Origin: Marinifilum sp. D737
Lineage (GTDB): Bacteria > Bacteroidota > Bacteroidia > Bacteroidales > Marinifilaceae
Direction of reading: 5' to 3'
DNA: 64,000 nt
Assembly: GCF_026672275.1 (NCBI RefSeq)
Contig: NZ_JANQCD010000005.1
Span: 62,001-126,000 of the forward strand
Part shown: positions 33,912 through 42,336 of the stretch, piece by piece
Position numbering within the stretch: the first letter of the stretch is position 1
Layout: every line of letters starts with the position of its first letter
The notes under the pieces: generated by a model
What the model was told of the DNA's origin: nothing
Databases searched by the model: none
What the model saw: the letters and a program-made list of their open reading frames with translations, nothing else
Program-made: the position numbers and the translations under genes

Positions 33912-34862
33912 ATGAAGGAAGTTGCTTTAGGAATAGATATAGGAGGAACCAATACTGTTTTTGGATGTATTGATAGTGAAGGGAATTGTTTGGTTACAGG
34001 CAGCATACCAACACAAAACCATGATGATATTAATAAATACCTTGATGATTTATTCGAACTTGTTCAGATTAAGTTGAAGGAGTACGAGGGTGTTTTAAAT
34101 ATCATTGGAGTTGGAATTGGTGCACCCAATGCAAGTTATTACACAGGTACGATTGAAAATGCTCCGAATTTAAAGTGGAAGGGAAGTGTTCCTTTGGTTG
34201 ATTTGGTTAAAGAGCGTTTGGATGTTCCGGTAATGATTACCAATGATGCCAATGCTGCCGCCATGGGAGAAAAAGTATTTGGTGCAGCAAAGGACATGAA
34301 CAACTTCATGGTAATAACACTTGGTACTGGATTGGGAAGTGGTATTGTGGTAAATGGAGATTTATTATACGGTCATGATGGTTTTGCAGGAGAAGTTGGT
34401 CATATGATTGTTCGCAAGAGTGGACGCGAATGTGGATGTGGAAGAAAAGGCTGTTTGGAAACCTATGTTTCAGCTACCGGAGTAAAGAGATCGGTATATA
34501 AATTATTGGCAAGACATTTAGGTGATAGTGAACTTAGAGATATTCCTTTTAGTGAGCTAACTGCTAAAATGGTTGCCGAAGCAGCTGGTAGAGGAGATTT
34601 GGTAGCAAACGAAACGTTTGCCTATACTGCTCAAATGCTGGGTGAAGTTTTGGCCAATGTAGTAGCGGTTACCAGTCCAAAAGCAATTTTCTTGTTTGGA
34701 GGTCTTGCCAAAGCTGGAGATATCTTGTTTGAACCAGTAAGAGAAACTCTAGAGAAAAATTTAATGCCTATATATAAAGGTAAAATTCAAGTACTGCCTT
34801 CAGGAATTAAGGATAATGCTGCCGTATTGGGGGCTGCTGCCTTGATCTGGAATAAGAAATAA
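33912..34862 (+). CDS. ROK-family sugar kinase, probable glucokinase
   Basis: This 316-residue cytoplasmic kinase has the ATP-binding DIGGTNTVFG, the catalytic Asp in ITNDANAAAMGE, GEVGHMIV and the ROK zinc motif CGCGRKGCLETYVSATG. It has no DNA-binding N-terminus, so it is an enzyme rather than an NagC-type repressor. Its position after a sugar symporter and near a glucan PUL supports glucose phosphorylation. It is followed by a tandem pair of hairpins. Confidence 0.92.
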   Translation: MKEVALGIDIGGTNTVFGCIDSEGNCLVTGSIPTQNHDDINKYLDDLFELVQIKLKEYEGVLNIIGVGIGAPNASYYTGTIENAPNLKWKGSVPLVDLVKERLDVPVMITNDANAAAMGEKVFGAAKDMNNFMVITLGTGLGSGIVVNGDLLYGHDGFAGEVGHMIVRKSGRECGCGRKGCLETYVSATGVKRSVYKLLARHLGDSELRDIPFSELTAKMVAEAAGRGDLVANETFAYTAQMLGEVLANVVAVTSPKAIFLFGGLAKAGDILFEPVRETLEKNLMPIYKGKIQVLPSGIKDNAAVLGAAALIWNKK

Positions 34863-34883
34863 GAATTAAAAGATAATCGATTG

Positions 34884-34940
34884 CCTTCGGAGTTTTTCGA
34901 AGGTACACCCTCCAGCCTGCCTTGTGCAGGCTTTTTTTTT
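34884..34940 (+). terminator. Double hairpin terminator after the ROK kinase gene
   Basis: CCTTCG/CGAAGG (34884-34903) is followed by AGCCTGC/GCAGGCT (34914-34932) and eight further T residues, a strong intrinsic terminator. Confidence 0.9.
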
Positions 34941-34953
34941 GAAAGATATAAAT

Positions 34954-35009
34954 AGTAGAAAAGTGGAAAAGTAGAAAGGTGGAAAAGTAGAAAGGTAGAA
35001 AAGTCAAAG
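34954..35009. repeat. 8-bp tandem repeat, seven units
   Basis: Units AGTAGAAA, AGTGGAAA, AGTAGAAA, GGTGGAAA, AGTAGAAA, GGTAGAAA and AGTCAAAG are consecutive. A second short-period tract (ACTTGAAACTTGCGACTTGC) follows at 35118-35142. Confidence 0.8.
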
Positions 35010-35114
35010 GTCTTCAGCTGTCGAAAATCAGATGCAAGTTTCAATACACAAGTTGTAAGACTCAAAACCCAAAACGCATTCACATCTCCGTTTTTTACCT
35101 TTCACCTTCTGACT

Positions 35115-35273
35115 TTACACTTGAAACTTGCGACTTGCAACTGATCGCTGATTGCCCGTATCAACCAAATCATTTTCATTCTTTTTGGTAATTCTCACTT
35201 CAGGATGCATGTATTTGTAGAATCCTTTTCTACAAAGTGTGGAATCTTTACCACAGGTTTTTGTCATAACCAT
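35115..35273 (-). CDS. Candidate 52-residue small protein, unrecognised
   Basis: An ATG at 35273 opens a frame beginning MVMTKTCGKDSTLCRKGFYK and ending in a TAA. Its last ~9 codons lie inside the short-period repeat tract, so the tail differs in character from the Cys/Lys-rich body. A GGAAG lies 6 bases before the second ATG (35267), a plausible start. The two cysteines and KYMHPEVRITKK look protein-like. I do not recognise a family, and the frame is short, so this is tentative. It would be the only gene in the ~580 bp between the ROK kinase and the coiled-coil lipoprotein. Confidence 0.35.
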   Translation of the reverse strand: MVMTKTCGKDSTLCRKGFYKYMHPEVRITKKNENDLVDTGNQRSVASRKFQV

Positions 35274-35444
35274 CTTCCATATTTTAATGTGCCAAAAAAT
35301 AAAAAAGAGCTAAAGTGTAAGATTATCAGTATTTAAGTGATTTTTGTGATTTTCTTTTGGCATGAAAAATATTTACGGCACAGTATTCTCATATGGTATT
35401 TGTGAATTTGAATTGATGTAAACCTGTTTAAAAAATTAAGAATT

Positions 35445-36314
35445 ATGAGAAAGTTAGTATTTGCATTATTAGTGTTACCATTTTTTACAGCTTGTAACCA
35501 AAAAGAATTAAAACAACTTCGTGAGCAGAATCAACAGTTGACTGTAATGGCTCAAGAGAAAGATTCTACTATCGATGAGTTTGTTGAGTCGTTTGATGTT
35601 ATTGCAGCAAACCTGAATATCATTAAAGAGAAAGAACAGATCATTTCTGTTAATGCCAATGAGAATCCTTCAGTTGGACAGAAAGAACAAATGGTAAATG
35701 ATTTGAACCTGGTTCGTGAGTTGTTGGAAGAAAACAGAGCTAAAATTGAAAGCCTGGACAAGAAGTTGAAGAACAGCTGGTACCAAAACTCGAAACTAAA
35801 GAAATTGGTTGCTGGTTTAAAATCACAAGTTGAAGAGAAAGATGCTTCTATCGCAGCATTATCTGATCAAATTGCTCAATTGAACGTTGAAGTTGAAAAC
35901 TTGAATGGACAAGTAACTGAGTTGAATGGTACTGTTGTAGCATTGAACACCGAGAACGAAAACAAGGCAAAAATTATTGAAGAGCAAACTACTGACTTGA
36001 ATACAGCACACTACGTGATTGGCGATATCAAGGAGTTGAAAATGAAACAAGTGGTTACTAGCGAAGGTGGATTATTAGGAATTGGTTCTACAAACAAATT
36101 GAACCAAAAAATCAATCCGGAAAACTTTAACCAAATTGACATTACCCAAACTACAACAATTCCAGTTTCAGGTAAAAAAGTTAGCCTGGTAACTTCACAC
36201 CCAAGTGATTCTTACAGACTAGAAGGAACAGAAAAAGAGATTGAAGCAATTACAATCTTAAATCCTGAAGAATTCTGGAAAGCTTCAAAATACTTAGTTG
36301 TTGCAGTGAAATAA
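35445..36314 (+). CDS. Coiled-coil lipoprotein, Cbp1-like adhesin family
   Basis: This 289-residue lipoprotein (lipobox FFTACNQ) has a long heptad coiled coil (about residues 20-195, with repeated QIAQLNVEVENLNGQV-like units). A conserved C-terminal globular part follows: TAHYVIGDIKELK, EGGLLGIGSTNKLN, TTHP-like VTSHPSDSYRLEG and FWKASKYLVVAVK. The layout matches a Bacteroidota family named after a collagen-binding glycoprotein, Cbp1; collagen binding should not be assumed here. The coiled coil may span part of the periplasm or project from the surface. The gene is monocistronic with a clear terminator. Confidence 0.75.
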   Translation: MRKLVFALLVLPFFTACNQKELKQLREQNQQLTVMAQEKDSTIDEFVESFDVIAANLNIIKEKEQIISVNANENPSVGQKEQMVNDLNLVRELLEENRAKIESLDKKLKNSWYQNSKLKKLVAGLKSQVEEKDASIAALSDQIAQLNVEVENLNGQVTELNGTVVALNTENENKAKIIEEQTTDLNTAHYVIGDIKELKMKQVVTSEGGLLGIGSTNKLNQKINPENFNQIDITQTTTIPVSGKKVSLVTSHPSDSYRLEGTEKEIEAITILNPEEFWKASKYLVVAVK

Positions 36315-36340
36315 TATAATACAAACAGAGCTTGTATTCA

Positions 36341-36368
36341 AAAGCATCCCAATTAGGGATGCTTTTTT
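36341..36368. terminator. Terminator after the coiled-coil lipoprotein gene
   Basis: AAAGCATCCC pairs with GGGATGCTTT around AATTA, followed by T residues. The A-run on the other side would also serve the converging DoxX-like gene. A second small hairpin (ATACAA/TTGTAT) lies just upstream. Confidence 0.85.
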
Positions 36369-36376
36369 GTTATATC

Positions 36377-36736
36377 CTATCTAAACACTTTTCCATCGTA
36401 TATTCTCGACACTACCAATAATACCATCGCTATTAAGGCCATCATATATTCTCCATCCTGTGCAATAATATGGGCAAAAAAAGCAAGTACAAAATCGAAG
36501 AAAAATCCGGCGTAAGCCCATTCCTTTAATAATTGCGATTTTTTAGATAGTATGGCAATCAATCCTAACAGTTTGGCTACAGCTAAAGGATAAATTACAA
36601 AAGTTGGGAATCCTAATTTCAGAAAAGTTGCACTCACCATTTCGTAATTCATAAAATACATGCCTGCCGACATTAACATTAAGGCAGTAAGTAATCCGGT
36701 TACGGTCCAATAAATAATTTTATTTCGCTTTTCCAT
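36377..36736 (-). CDS. DoxX-like small membrane protein
   Basis: This 119-residue protein has four predicted membrane helices: YWTVTGLLTALMLMSAGMYF, FPTFVIYPLAVAKLLGLIAIL, the WAYAGFFFDFVLAFFAHII region and MALIAMVLLVVSRIY. Pattern and length fit the DoxX-like family. Biochemical function is not established. It stands alone and converges on the coiled-coil lipoprotein gene. Confidence 0.75.
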   Translation of the reverse strand: MEKRNKIIYWTVTGLLTALMLMSAGMYFMNYEMVSATFLKLGFPTFVIYPLAVAKLLGLIAILSKKSQLLKEWAYAGFFFDFVLAFFAHIIAQDGEYMMALIAMVLLVVSRIYDGKVFR

Positions 36737-37124
36737 TGTGTTTTTATTTATACCATTAATATTAAAAAGTTATTTAAGGATAATGCCGATAGATATTTAA
36801 AGAACAATAATAAATGGAATGAAGTTGTTGATCTCCCGATGATTATCGGAATTAAATACGAATCGGTATTAAAATGATTTTAGTTAATGTGAAGATATAA
36901 TTATTGTATTGGATAAAATGTTAAGCAATTGCTAAACTGTAGTAAATGTAAGATGGCCGACAAATAAATTTGATTCATATGTTCTGTTTCATGATAAGCA
37001 AATAAGCTATTTAATAGCGAATCTGTCTGATTTTTCGTAAATTAAAGAGACTCCCTTTATCTATTAAAAATGCAGTAATGCATACTTCTGTTTTGGATTT
37101 TGTTACGGTTTAAAGTTGTTGGAT
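36737..37124. other. Upstream region of citrate synthase
   Basis: About 390 AT-rich bases without a supported gene. TAAATTTG at 36965-36972 fits the -7 consensus on the plus strand but lies 150 bp before the start and lacks a -33 element. Confidence 0.3.
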
Positions 37125-38423
37125 ATGTCCATTTTAAGAAATGAAATTAAGAATAACCTCACTCAATTAAAGGATGAAATAGATCAGATTTTTGCAGGAG
37201 GAAGAGATACTGTTCTTTCCGAAGTTACGGTGGGACAAGTGTATGGTGGAATGAGAGGATTAACAGCATTGGTTTGTAATACTTCCTTTGTTGATCCGTA
37301 CTCGGGGCTTCACATTGGTGATTATACGGTTGAGGAACTTGCCGATAGATTTCCCGAAGAGATATTCTTTTTGTTGTGTACAGGAAAATTGCCGGGGGCA
37401 GATTTTTTGTCGGAGTTTAGGAATGAATTGAATGAAAGAGCTGGTGTACCTCAGTATACCTGGGACATGTTAAGGGTGTTACCAAAGGATACACACCCTA
37501 TGAGCATGTTAAGTTTGGGAATTTTATCGATGGAGCACGAATCGGTATTCAAGAAGAATTATTTAAAAGGCATTACTAAGGCTGATTATTGGAAATATAC
37601 TTTAGAGGATGCTTTAAATGTAATCGCCAAATTACCCGAATTGGCAGCAGGCATTTATAGAATCAGGTTTTGTGATGGTAAACTAATTGCCAGAAATCCA
37701 GAATTGGATTGGGCTGCAAATCTTGCATTAATGCTTGGCTTACCTGGTTCGGGTAAAGAATTCGCATATTTGATGAGACTTTACCTGGTTTTGCATTGCG
37801 ATCATGAAGGTGGTAATGTGAGTGCTTTTACTTCAAGAGTTGTGAATTCGGCATTGTCTGATTTGTATTATGCGATTTCGGCAGGATTAAATGGCTTGGC
37901 TGGTCCGCTTCATGGCTTGGCAAATCAGGAATGTTTACGATTTATATTGGCGATAAAAGAAAAGTGCGGTGATAATGTGAATGAAAATCAGGTGAAACAA
38001 TTTGTATTGGATACTTTGGATGCAGGAAAGGTAATCCCTGGTTATGGTCATGCAGTTTTAAGGGTAACTGATCCAAGATTTAAGGAGTTCATGAATTTTG
38101 GAAAGCAGTATTGTGCAGATGATGTTTGTTACCAGATTGCTGAAAAGCTGTTCCATGTAGTTCCCGATATTCTAAAGACCTACAAAGGAGGAAAGGTAGC
38201 TAATCCATGGCCAAATGTGGATGCGGCTTCAGGATCCTTATTGTATAGGTATGGTTTGAATCAGTTCGATTATTACACAGTTTTATTCGGTGTTTCAAGA
38301 GTTTTAGGTTTTTGTGCACAGAATGTTCTGGCCCAAGGTCTGGGGCAACCCATCATTCGTCCCAAGAGTGTTACCAACAAATGGGTGGCAGAAAAACTAA
38401 TGGAAAATAGGGTGGATTCTTGA
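37125..38423 (+). CDS. gltA: Citrate synthase, mitochondrial-like type
   Basis: This 432-residue enzyme condenses acetyl-CoA and oxaloacetate. Active-site regions are visible: HCDHEGGNVSAF, GLAGPLHGLANQE and PGYGHAVLRVTDPR with its His, and the Asp in PNVDAASGSLLYRYG. GMRGLTALVCNTSFVDPYSG near the start marks the eukaryote-like group rather than the shorter NADH-sensitive enterobacterial type. I place the start at the ATG at 37125; an in-frame TTG three codons earlier is less likely. The gene is single, with a hairpin downstream. Confidence 0.93.
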   Translation: MSILRNEIKNNLTQLKDEIDQIFAGGRDTVLSEVTVGQVYGGMRGLTALVCNTSFVDPYSGLHIGDYTVEELADRFPEEIFFLLCTGKLPGADFLSEFRNELNERAGVPQYTWDMLRVLPKDTHPMSMLSLGILSMEHESVFKKNYLKGITKADYWKYTLEDALNVIAKLPELAAGIYRIRFCDGKLIARNPELDWAANLALMLGLPGSGKEFAYLMRLYLVLHCDHEGGNVSAFTSRVVNSALSDLYYAISAGLNGLAGPLHGLANQECLRFILAIKEKCGDNVNENQVKQFVLDTLDAGKVIPGYGHAVLRVTDPRFKEFMNFGKQYCADDVCYQIAEKLFHVVPDILKTYKGGKVANPWPNVDAASGSLLYRYGLNQFDYYTVLFGVSRVLGFCAQNVLAQGLGQPIIRPKSVTNKWVAEKLMENRVDS

Positions 38424-38451
38424 ATTGATTTCTGTTTATCGATTTAAGCAG

Positions 38452-38484
38452 AAGCGTGCTCCTATTGAGAACTGGAGCATGCTT
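38452..38484 (+). terminator. Hairpin after citrate synthase
   Basis: AAGCGTGCTCC pairs with GGAGCATGCTT with one G-T pair. There is no T-run, so termination may be weak. Confidence 0.5.
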
Positions 38485-38496
38485 AAATTATATATG

Positions 38497-38527
38497 TTTT
38501 GATATGTAAATGGTATAATTATCTTTG
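38497..38527 (+). promoter_or_regulatory. Promoter of the ABC-F gene
   Basis: TTTTG (38497-38501) and TATCTTTG (38520-38527) give -33 and -7 elements with an 18-bp spacer, 22 bp upstream of the ATG. It is among the clearest promoters in the window. Confidence 0.65.
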
Positions 38528-38548
38528 CGGCTTAATAAAACCGAAAAG

Positions 38549-40186
38549 ATGATAACTGTAGATTCATTAGCTGTTGAGTTTGGCGGAACAAGCTTGTTTA
38601 AAGATATTTCATTTGTAATTAATGAGAAGGATAGAATTGCTCTAATGGGAAAAAATGGAGCGGGAAAATCTACACTTCTTAAAATTATTGCAGGAGTTGA
38701 TACACCAACTCGTGGTCGTATTTCAACACCAAAGGATAAGACCATTGCTTACCTTCCTCAGCACTTAATGACATCGAATACCAGAACTGTTTTTGAAGAA
38801 ACTGCTCAGGCTTTTGCTCACATTTTCGAAATGGAGAAGCAGATTGAAGAGATGAATGCTGAGTTGGCTTCCAGAACCGATTTCGAGTCGGAGAGCTATT
38901 ACAAGCTGATTGAAGATGTATCTACTTTAAGTGAGAAATTCTATTCCATCGAAGAAACCAATTACGATTCAGAAGTTGAGAAAACATTAATCGGACTAGG
39001 TTTTGAGCGAGATGATTTTACTCGTCCAACCAGTGAGTTTAGTGGTGGATGGAGAATGAGAATTGAATTGGCAAAGATTCTTCTAAAAAAGCCTGATTTG
39101 ATTCTTTTGGATGAGCCTACCAATCACCTGGATATAGAATCGATTCAATGGTTGGAAGATTTTTTGATTAATTCGGGGAAAGCGGTTATGGTAATCTCGC
39201 ACGACCGTGCTTTTGTCGATCGAATTACATCCAGAACCATTGAAATTACAATGGGCCGTATTTACGATTACAAGGCTTCTTATTCGGAGTACCTGGAATT
39301 GAGAAAGGACAGAAGAGCACATCAACAAAAGGCTTACGATGAGCAACAGAAAATGATTGCTGAAAACAAAGCTTTTATCGAGCGATTTAAGGGGACTTAT
39401 TCAAAAACCTTGCAGGTGCAATCGAGAGTTAAAATGTTGGAAAAACTTGAAATTGTAGAAGTGGATGAGGAAGATACTTCTGCTTTGAGATTGAAGTTTC
39501 CACCATCGCCTCGTTCAGGAAACTACCCGGTAATTATGGAAGAGGTTAGCAAAGCTTACGATGAGCATTTGGTATTTGAAAATGTGAATTTTACATTGGA
39601 AAGAGGAGAGAAGCTTGCCTTTGTAGGTAGAAATGGAGAAGGGAAATCAACTTTGGTAAAGGCAATCATGCAGGAGATTGATCATGGAGGAACCTTAACT
39701 TTGGGACACAATGCCATGATTGGTTATTTTGCGCAAAACCAGGCTTCCCTAATGGATGAGGAATTGACTGTATTCCAAACCATCGATCATGTAGCCAAGG
39801 GCGATATTAGAACTAAAATCAAAGATATTTTGGGCGCTTTCATGTTTGGAGGCGACAATTCAACCAAAAAAGTAAAAGTACTTTCGGGAGGTGAAAAAAC
39901 TCGTTTGGCAATGATTAAACTGTTGCTTGAACCTGTGAACTTGTTAATTCTGGATGAGCCTACCAACCATTTGGATATGAAGACCAAGGACATCTTAAAA
40001 TCGGCCTTGAAAGATTTTGATGGAACCTTAATTCTTGTATCTCACGATCGTGATTTCCTTGATGGTTTGGTGGATAAGGTATATGAATTTGGAAACCAAA
40101 GAGTAAAAGAGCATTTGGGTGATATCAATTCATATCTAACTGCAAAGAAAATGGAGAATTTAAGAGAGTTGGAGCGTAAGAATTAA
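38549..40186 (+). CDS. ABC-F family ATPase (ribosome-associated type)
   Basis: This 545-residue soluble protein has two ABC domains and no membrane segments. Walker A is GKNGAGKST and GRNGEGKST; signatures are EFSGGWRMRIELAKIL and LSGGEKTRLAMIKLL; Walker B segments are LILLDEPTNHLD and LLILDEPTNHLD. A basic interdomain linker (about 250-310) is present. ABC-F proteins act on ribosomes as translation factors or antibiotic-protection factors; this one resembles the housekeeping kind, and no resistance role is evident. I start at the ATG at 38549, because the upstream in-frame codons overlap the promoter. The stop overlaps that of the converging kinase gene by 4 bp. Confidence 0.9.
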   Translation: MITVDSLAVEFGGTSLFKDISFVINEKDRIALMGKNGAGKSTLLKIIAGVDTPTRGRISTPKDKTIAYLPQHLMTSNTRTVFEETAQAFAHIFEMEKQIEEMNAELASRTDFESESYYKLIEDVSTLSEKFYSIEETNYDSEVEKTLIGLGFERDDFTRPTSEFSGGWRMRIELAKILLKKPDLILLDEPTNHLDIESIQWLEDFLINSGKAVMVISHDRAFVDRITSRTIEITMGRIYDYKASYSEYLELRKDRRAHQQKAYDEQQKMIAENKAFIERFKGTYSKTLQVQSRVKMLEKLEIVEVDEEDTSALRLKFPPSPRSGNYPVIMEEVSKAYDEHLVFENVNFTLERGEKLAFVGRNGEGKSTLVKAIMQEIDHGGTLTLGHNAMIGYFAQNQASLMDEELTVFQTIDHVAKGDIRTKIKDILGAFMFGGDNSTKKVKVLSGGEKTRLAMIKLLLEPVNLLILDEPTNHLDMKTKDILKSALKDFDGTLILVSHDRDFLDGLVDKVYEFGNQRVKEHLGDINSYLTAKKMENLRELERKN

Positions 40187-42186
40187 TTCAATTCCTTTGA
40201 CTTGCTCATCTTTGTTTGAATAACACCTGTGAATGGAATGGTGAAAAAGAATGTAGAGCCTAGGTCTATTTCAGATTTTAGGCTCATTGTTCCACCAAGT
40301 AAGTGCACCAAACCTTTGGTAATGCTTAAACCAAGACCATTGCCTTCGCGATATTCATTACGAGTAACCTGGGCAAACCTTTCAAATATCAAGTTGAGTT
40401 GATCTTGTGGAATCCCACAGCCCGTGTCCTTAACGTAGAATTCTAATTCGTCGTACTTTGTATTGTAACCGAATTCAATCTGTCCTTCATCGGTGAATTT
40501 TAATGCATTGCCTAATAAATTGTTACAGATTTGAGTAAATCTTAGTGTATCCGTTTCGATAAGATAATCTTTTGATTCATCCGGGATATATAAATGCAGT
40601 TCAACCGAATTTTCAGACTTTGAATCTAGTGTGTTTCTAAATACACTGCTTATTTCTTTGATTAGGTCATTTACCGATACACTTTCAAACGATACCTTTA
40701 ACTGATTGGATTCAATGTGTGAAATATCGATAATGTCATCAATAATTCTTAGCAATTGCTCACCAGAACTATTGATAATTTTTGAATAGAGTTCTTGTTG
40801 TTTCGAACTAATATTTGGAGTTGAAATTAAATCTGTAAAACCAAGAATGGAATTCAAAGGAGTTCTTATTTCATGACTCATATTCGCAAGAAAGGCTGTT
40901 TTTAGCTGATCACTTTCTTCTGCTTTTTTTCTGGCAATTACCAGTTCCTGTTTGGTTTTACGTAGTTCCGAGATATCATGAATAATTGAAAAAAGAAGTT
41001 TCTTTTCTTCAAATATCATCGCTTCGGAATATACTTCAACATCCCTAAATTCGCCGCTTGCCAGTTTGTGTTTAAAAATATATACCGAACTTGTTTTTGC
41101 AGTTGATTGTAATGCTTTACTTAGATGTTTGGTAGGCAATGTATTAATTTTACCAATTGACATTGATGTTAGTGTTTTGTAATCATAGCCATAAAATTTT
41201 ACTGCAGCAGCATTAGCATCAGTAATCTGTCCGTTTGTTGGATCGATAAGCATCATAATAGATTGATTGTTTCTAAAGATGGCTTTGTATCTTTTTTCGC
41301 TTTCGGATAACTGATAGGTTCTTTTGGCTATTACTTGCTCAAGAGAGTCATTAATTTCTTGTAGTTTGTTTTCTCTTTTTTCAACCTCACATGTATAAAA
41401 ACGAAAGGTTTGAGTTAGATGTTTTTTATAAAAAAGAGCAATTAAAAATGTAATCAGAAGGGTAAGACCAATTAAAACAAGAGTTAAGTTATTTCTTTTA
41501 TGTCCAAGGAGCTCATCGTGTTTTAACTCATTTTCAATTAGTGTATCAATATCATTTAAATAGATTCCTGTAGCAATAATCCAATCATACTTCTTGTATA
41601 GCTTTGCGTAGCTTAGTTTTTGCGAAACTTGGTCTGTTTTGAATTCTTTAAACCAGTAGGTGAAAAACAATTCTCCATACTTTTTCACACCTTGTAATTC
41701 TGTTAAGTAAGGAGTGTTTCCTTTAATATCGGTTGTATGGGTCGAAAGAAATTGACCTTCTGTTTCGGGCAGGTTTGGGTGAACTTCTCGAATGGCATAA
41801 TCATCACCACCTTCATAGTTAATTATTTTATTGATCCAAATGTATCCGGAATCAACCAAGGTATTTTGCCTGATGTGATTTTTGATGTATTTTTTTACCT
41901 GGCTTCTGACATAGGCTGAATCGCCAGGGAATTTATTACTGAAAAACGCTTCTATTTGGTTGATTTCAACAATGGTTCTGTCTACGGCAGTTTTTAAATA
42001 ATCTTTTTTAGCATGTATTATTTGACTCTCTATTTGCTCTATATGTTCTTGATTGATCTGATTGATTTGGCGATTATAGATGAACCAAAAAGAAGTCGTG
42101 AAAATTACAATGATGATAATAAGAGAAAGGAAAAAGCTCTTGGTAATATCTTTAGGGGCAATATCTGATTTTTTTTTTGGATTCAA
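40183..42186 (-). CDS. Orphan sensor histidine kinase with Cache sensor and PAS domain
   Basis: The 667 residues comprise a membrane helix (about 18-38), a periplasmic Cache-type sensor (DSGYIWINKI, VHPNLPETEGQFLS, WFKEFK, YDWIIATGIYLNDID), a second helix (about 228-248), a PAS domain (about 290-410), then HisKA with the phospho-acceptor His in NMSHEIRTPLNSILGFTDL and an HATPase domain (DTGCGIPQDQ, GNGLGLSITKGLVHLLGG). Cache modules of this sort often bind small organic acids or amines. No response regulator lies next to it. The length is normal for this layout. Confidence 0.92.
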   Translation of the reverse strand: MNPKKKSDIAPKDITKSFFLSLIIIIVIFTTSFWFIYNRQINQINQEHIEQIESQIIHAKKDYLKTAVDRTIVEINQIEAFFSNKFPGDSAYVRSQVKKYIKNHIRQNTLVDSGYIWINKIINYEGGDDYAIREVHPNLPETEGQFLSTHTTDIKGNTPYLTELQGVKKYGELFFTYWFKEFKTDQVSQKLSYAKLYKKYDWIIATGIYLNDIDTLIENELKHDELLGHKRNNLTLVLIGLTLLITFLIALFYKKHLTQTFRFYTCEVEKRENKLQEINDSLEQVIAKRTYQLSESEKRYKAIFRNNQSIMMLIDPTNGQITDANAAAVKFYGYDYKTLTSMSIGKINTLPTKHLSKALQSTAKTSSVYIFKHKLASGEFRDVEVYSEAMIFEEKKLLFSIIHDISELRKTKQELVIARKKAEESDQLKTAFLANMSHEIRTPLNSILGFTDLISTPNISSKQQELYSKIINSSGEQLLRIIDDIIDISHIESNQLKVSFESVSVNDLIKEISSVFRNTLDSKSENSVELHLYIPDESKDYLIETDTLRFTQICNNLLGNALKFTDEGQIEFGYNTKYDELEFYVKDTGCGIPQDQLNLIFERFAQVTRNEYREGNGLGLSITKGLVHLLGGTMSLKSEIDLGSTFFFTIPFTGVIQTKMSKSKELN

Positions 42187-42278
42187 TTTGTAGTATAAAA
42201 AGTTTGAAATAAGGGGGCGAAAAATGAATATTAAGTAAATTTAGTAAATGAAGAAATATTTAACAAATTAATTTAAAA

Positions 42279-42313
42279 GCAAAGGCCTTGATAGATTATT
42301 ACCAAGGCCTTTG
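42279..42313 (-). terminator. Terminator after the C69 dipeptidase gene
   Basis: CAAAGGCCTTG and CAAGGCCTTTG form a strong stem. On the minus strand it is followed by CTTTTAA, 24 bp after the stop. Confidence 0.8.
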
Positions 42314-42336
42314 TTATTTCATACTAATTGGAATTA

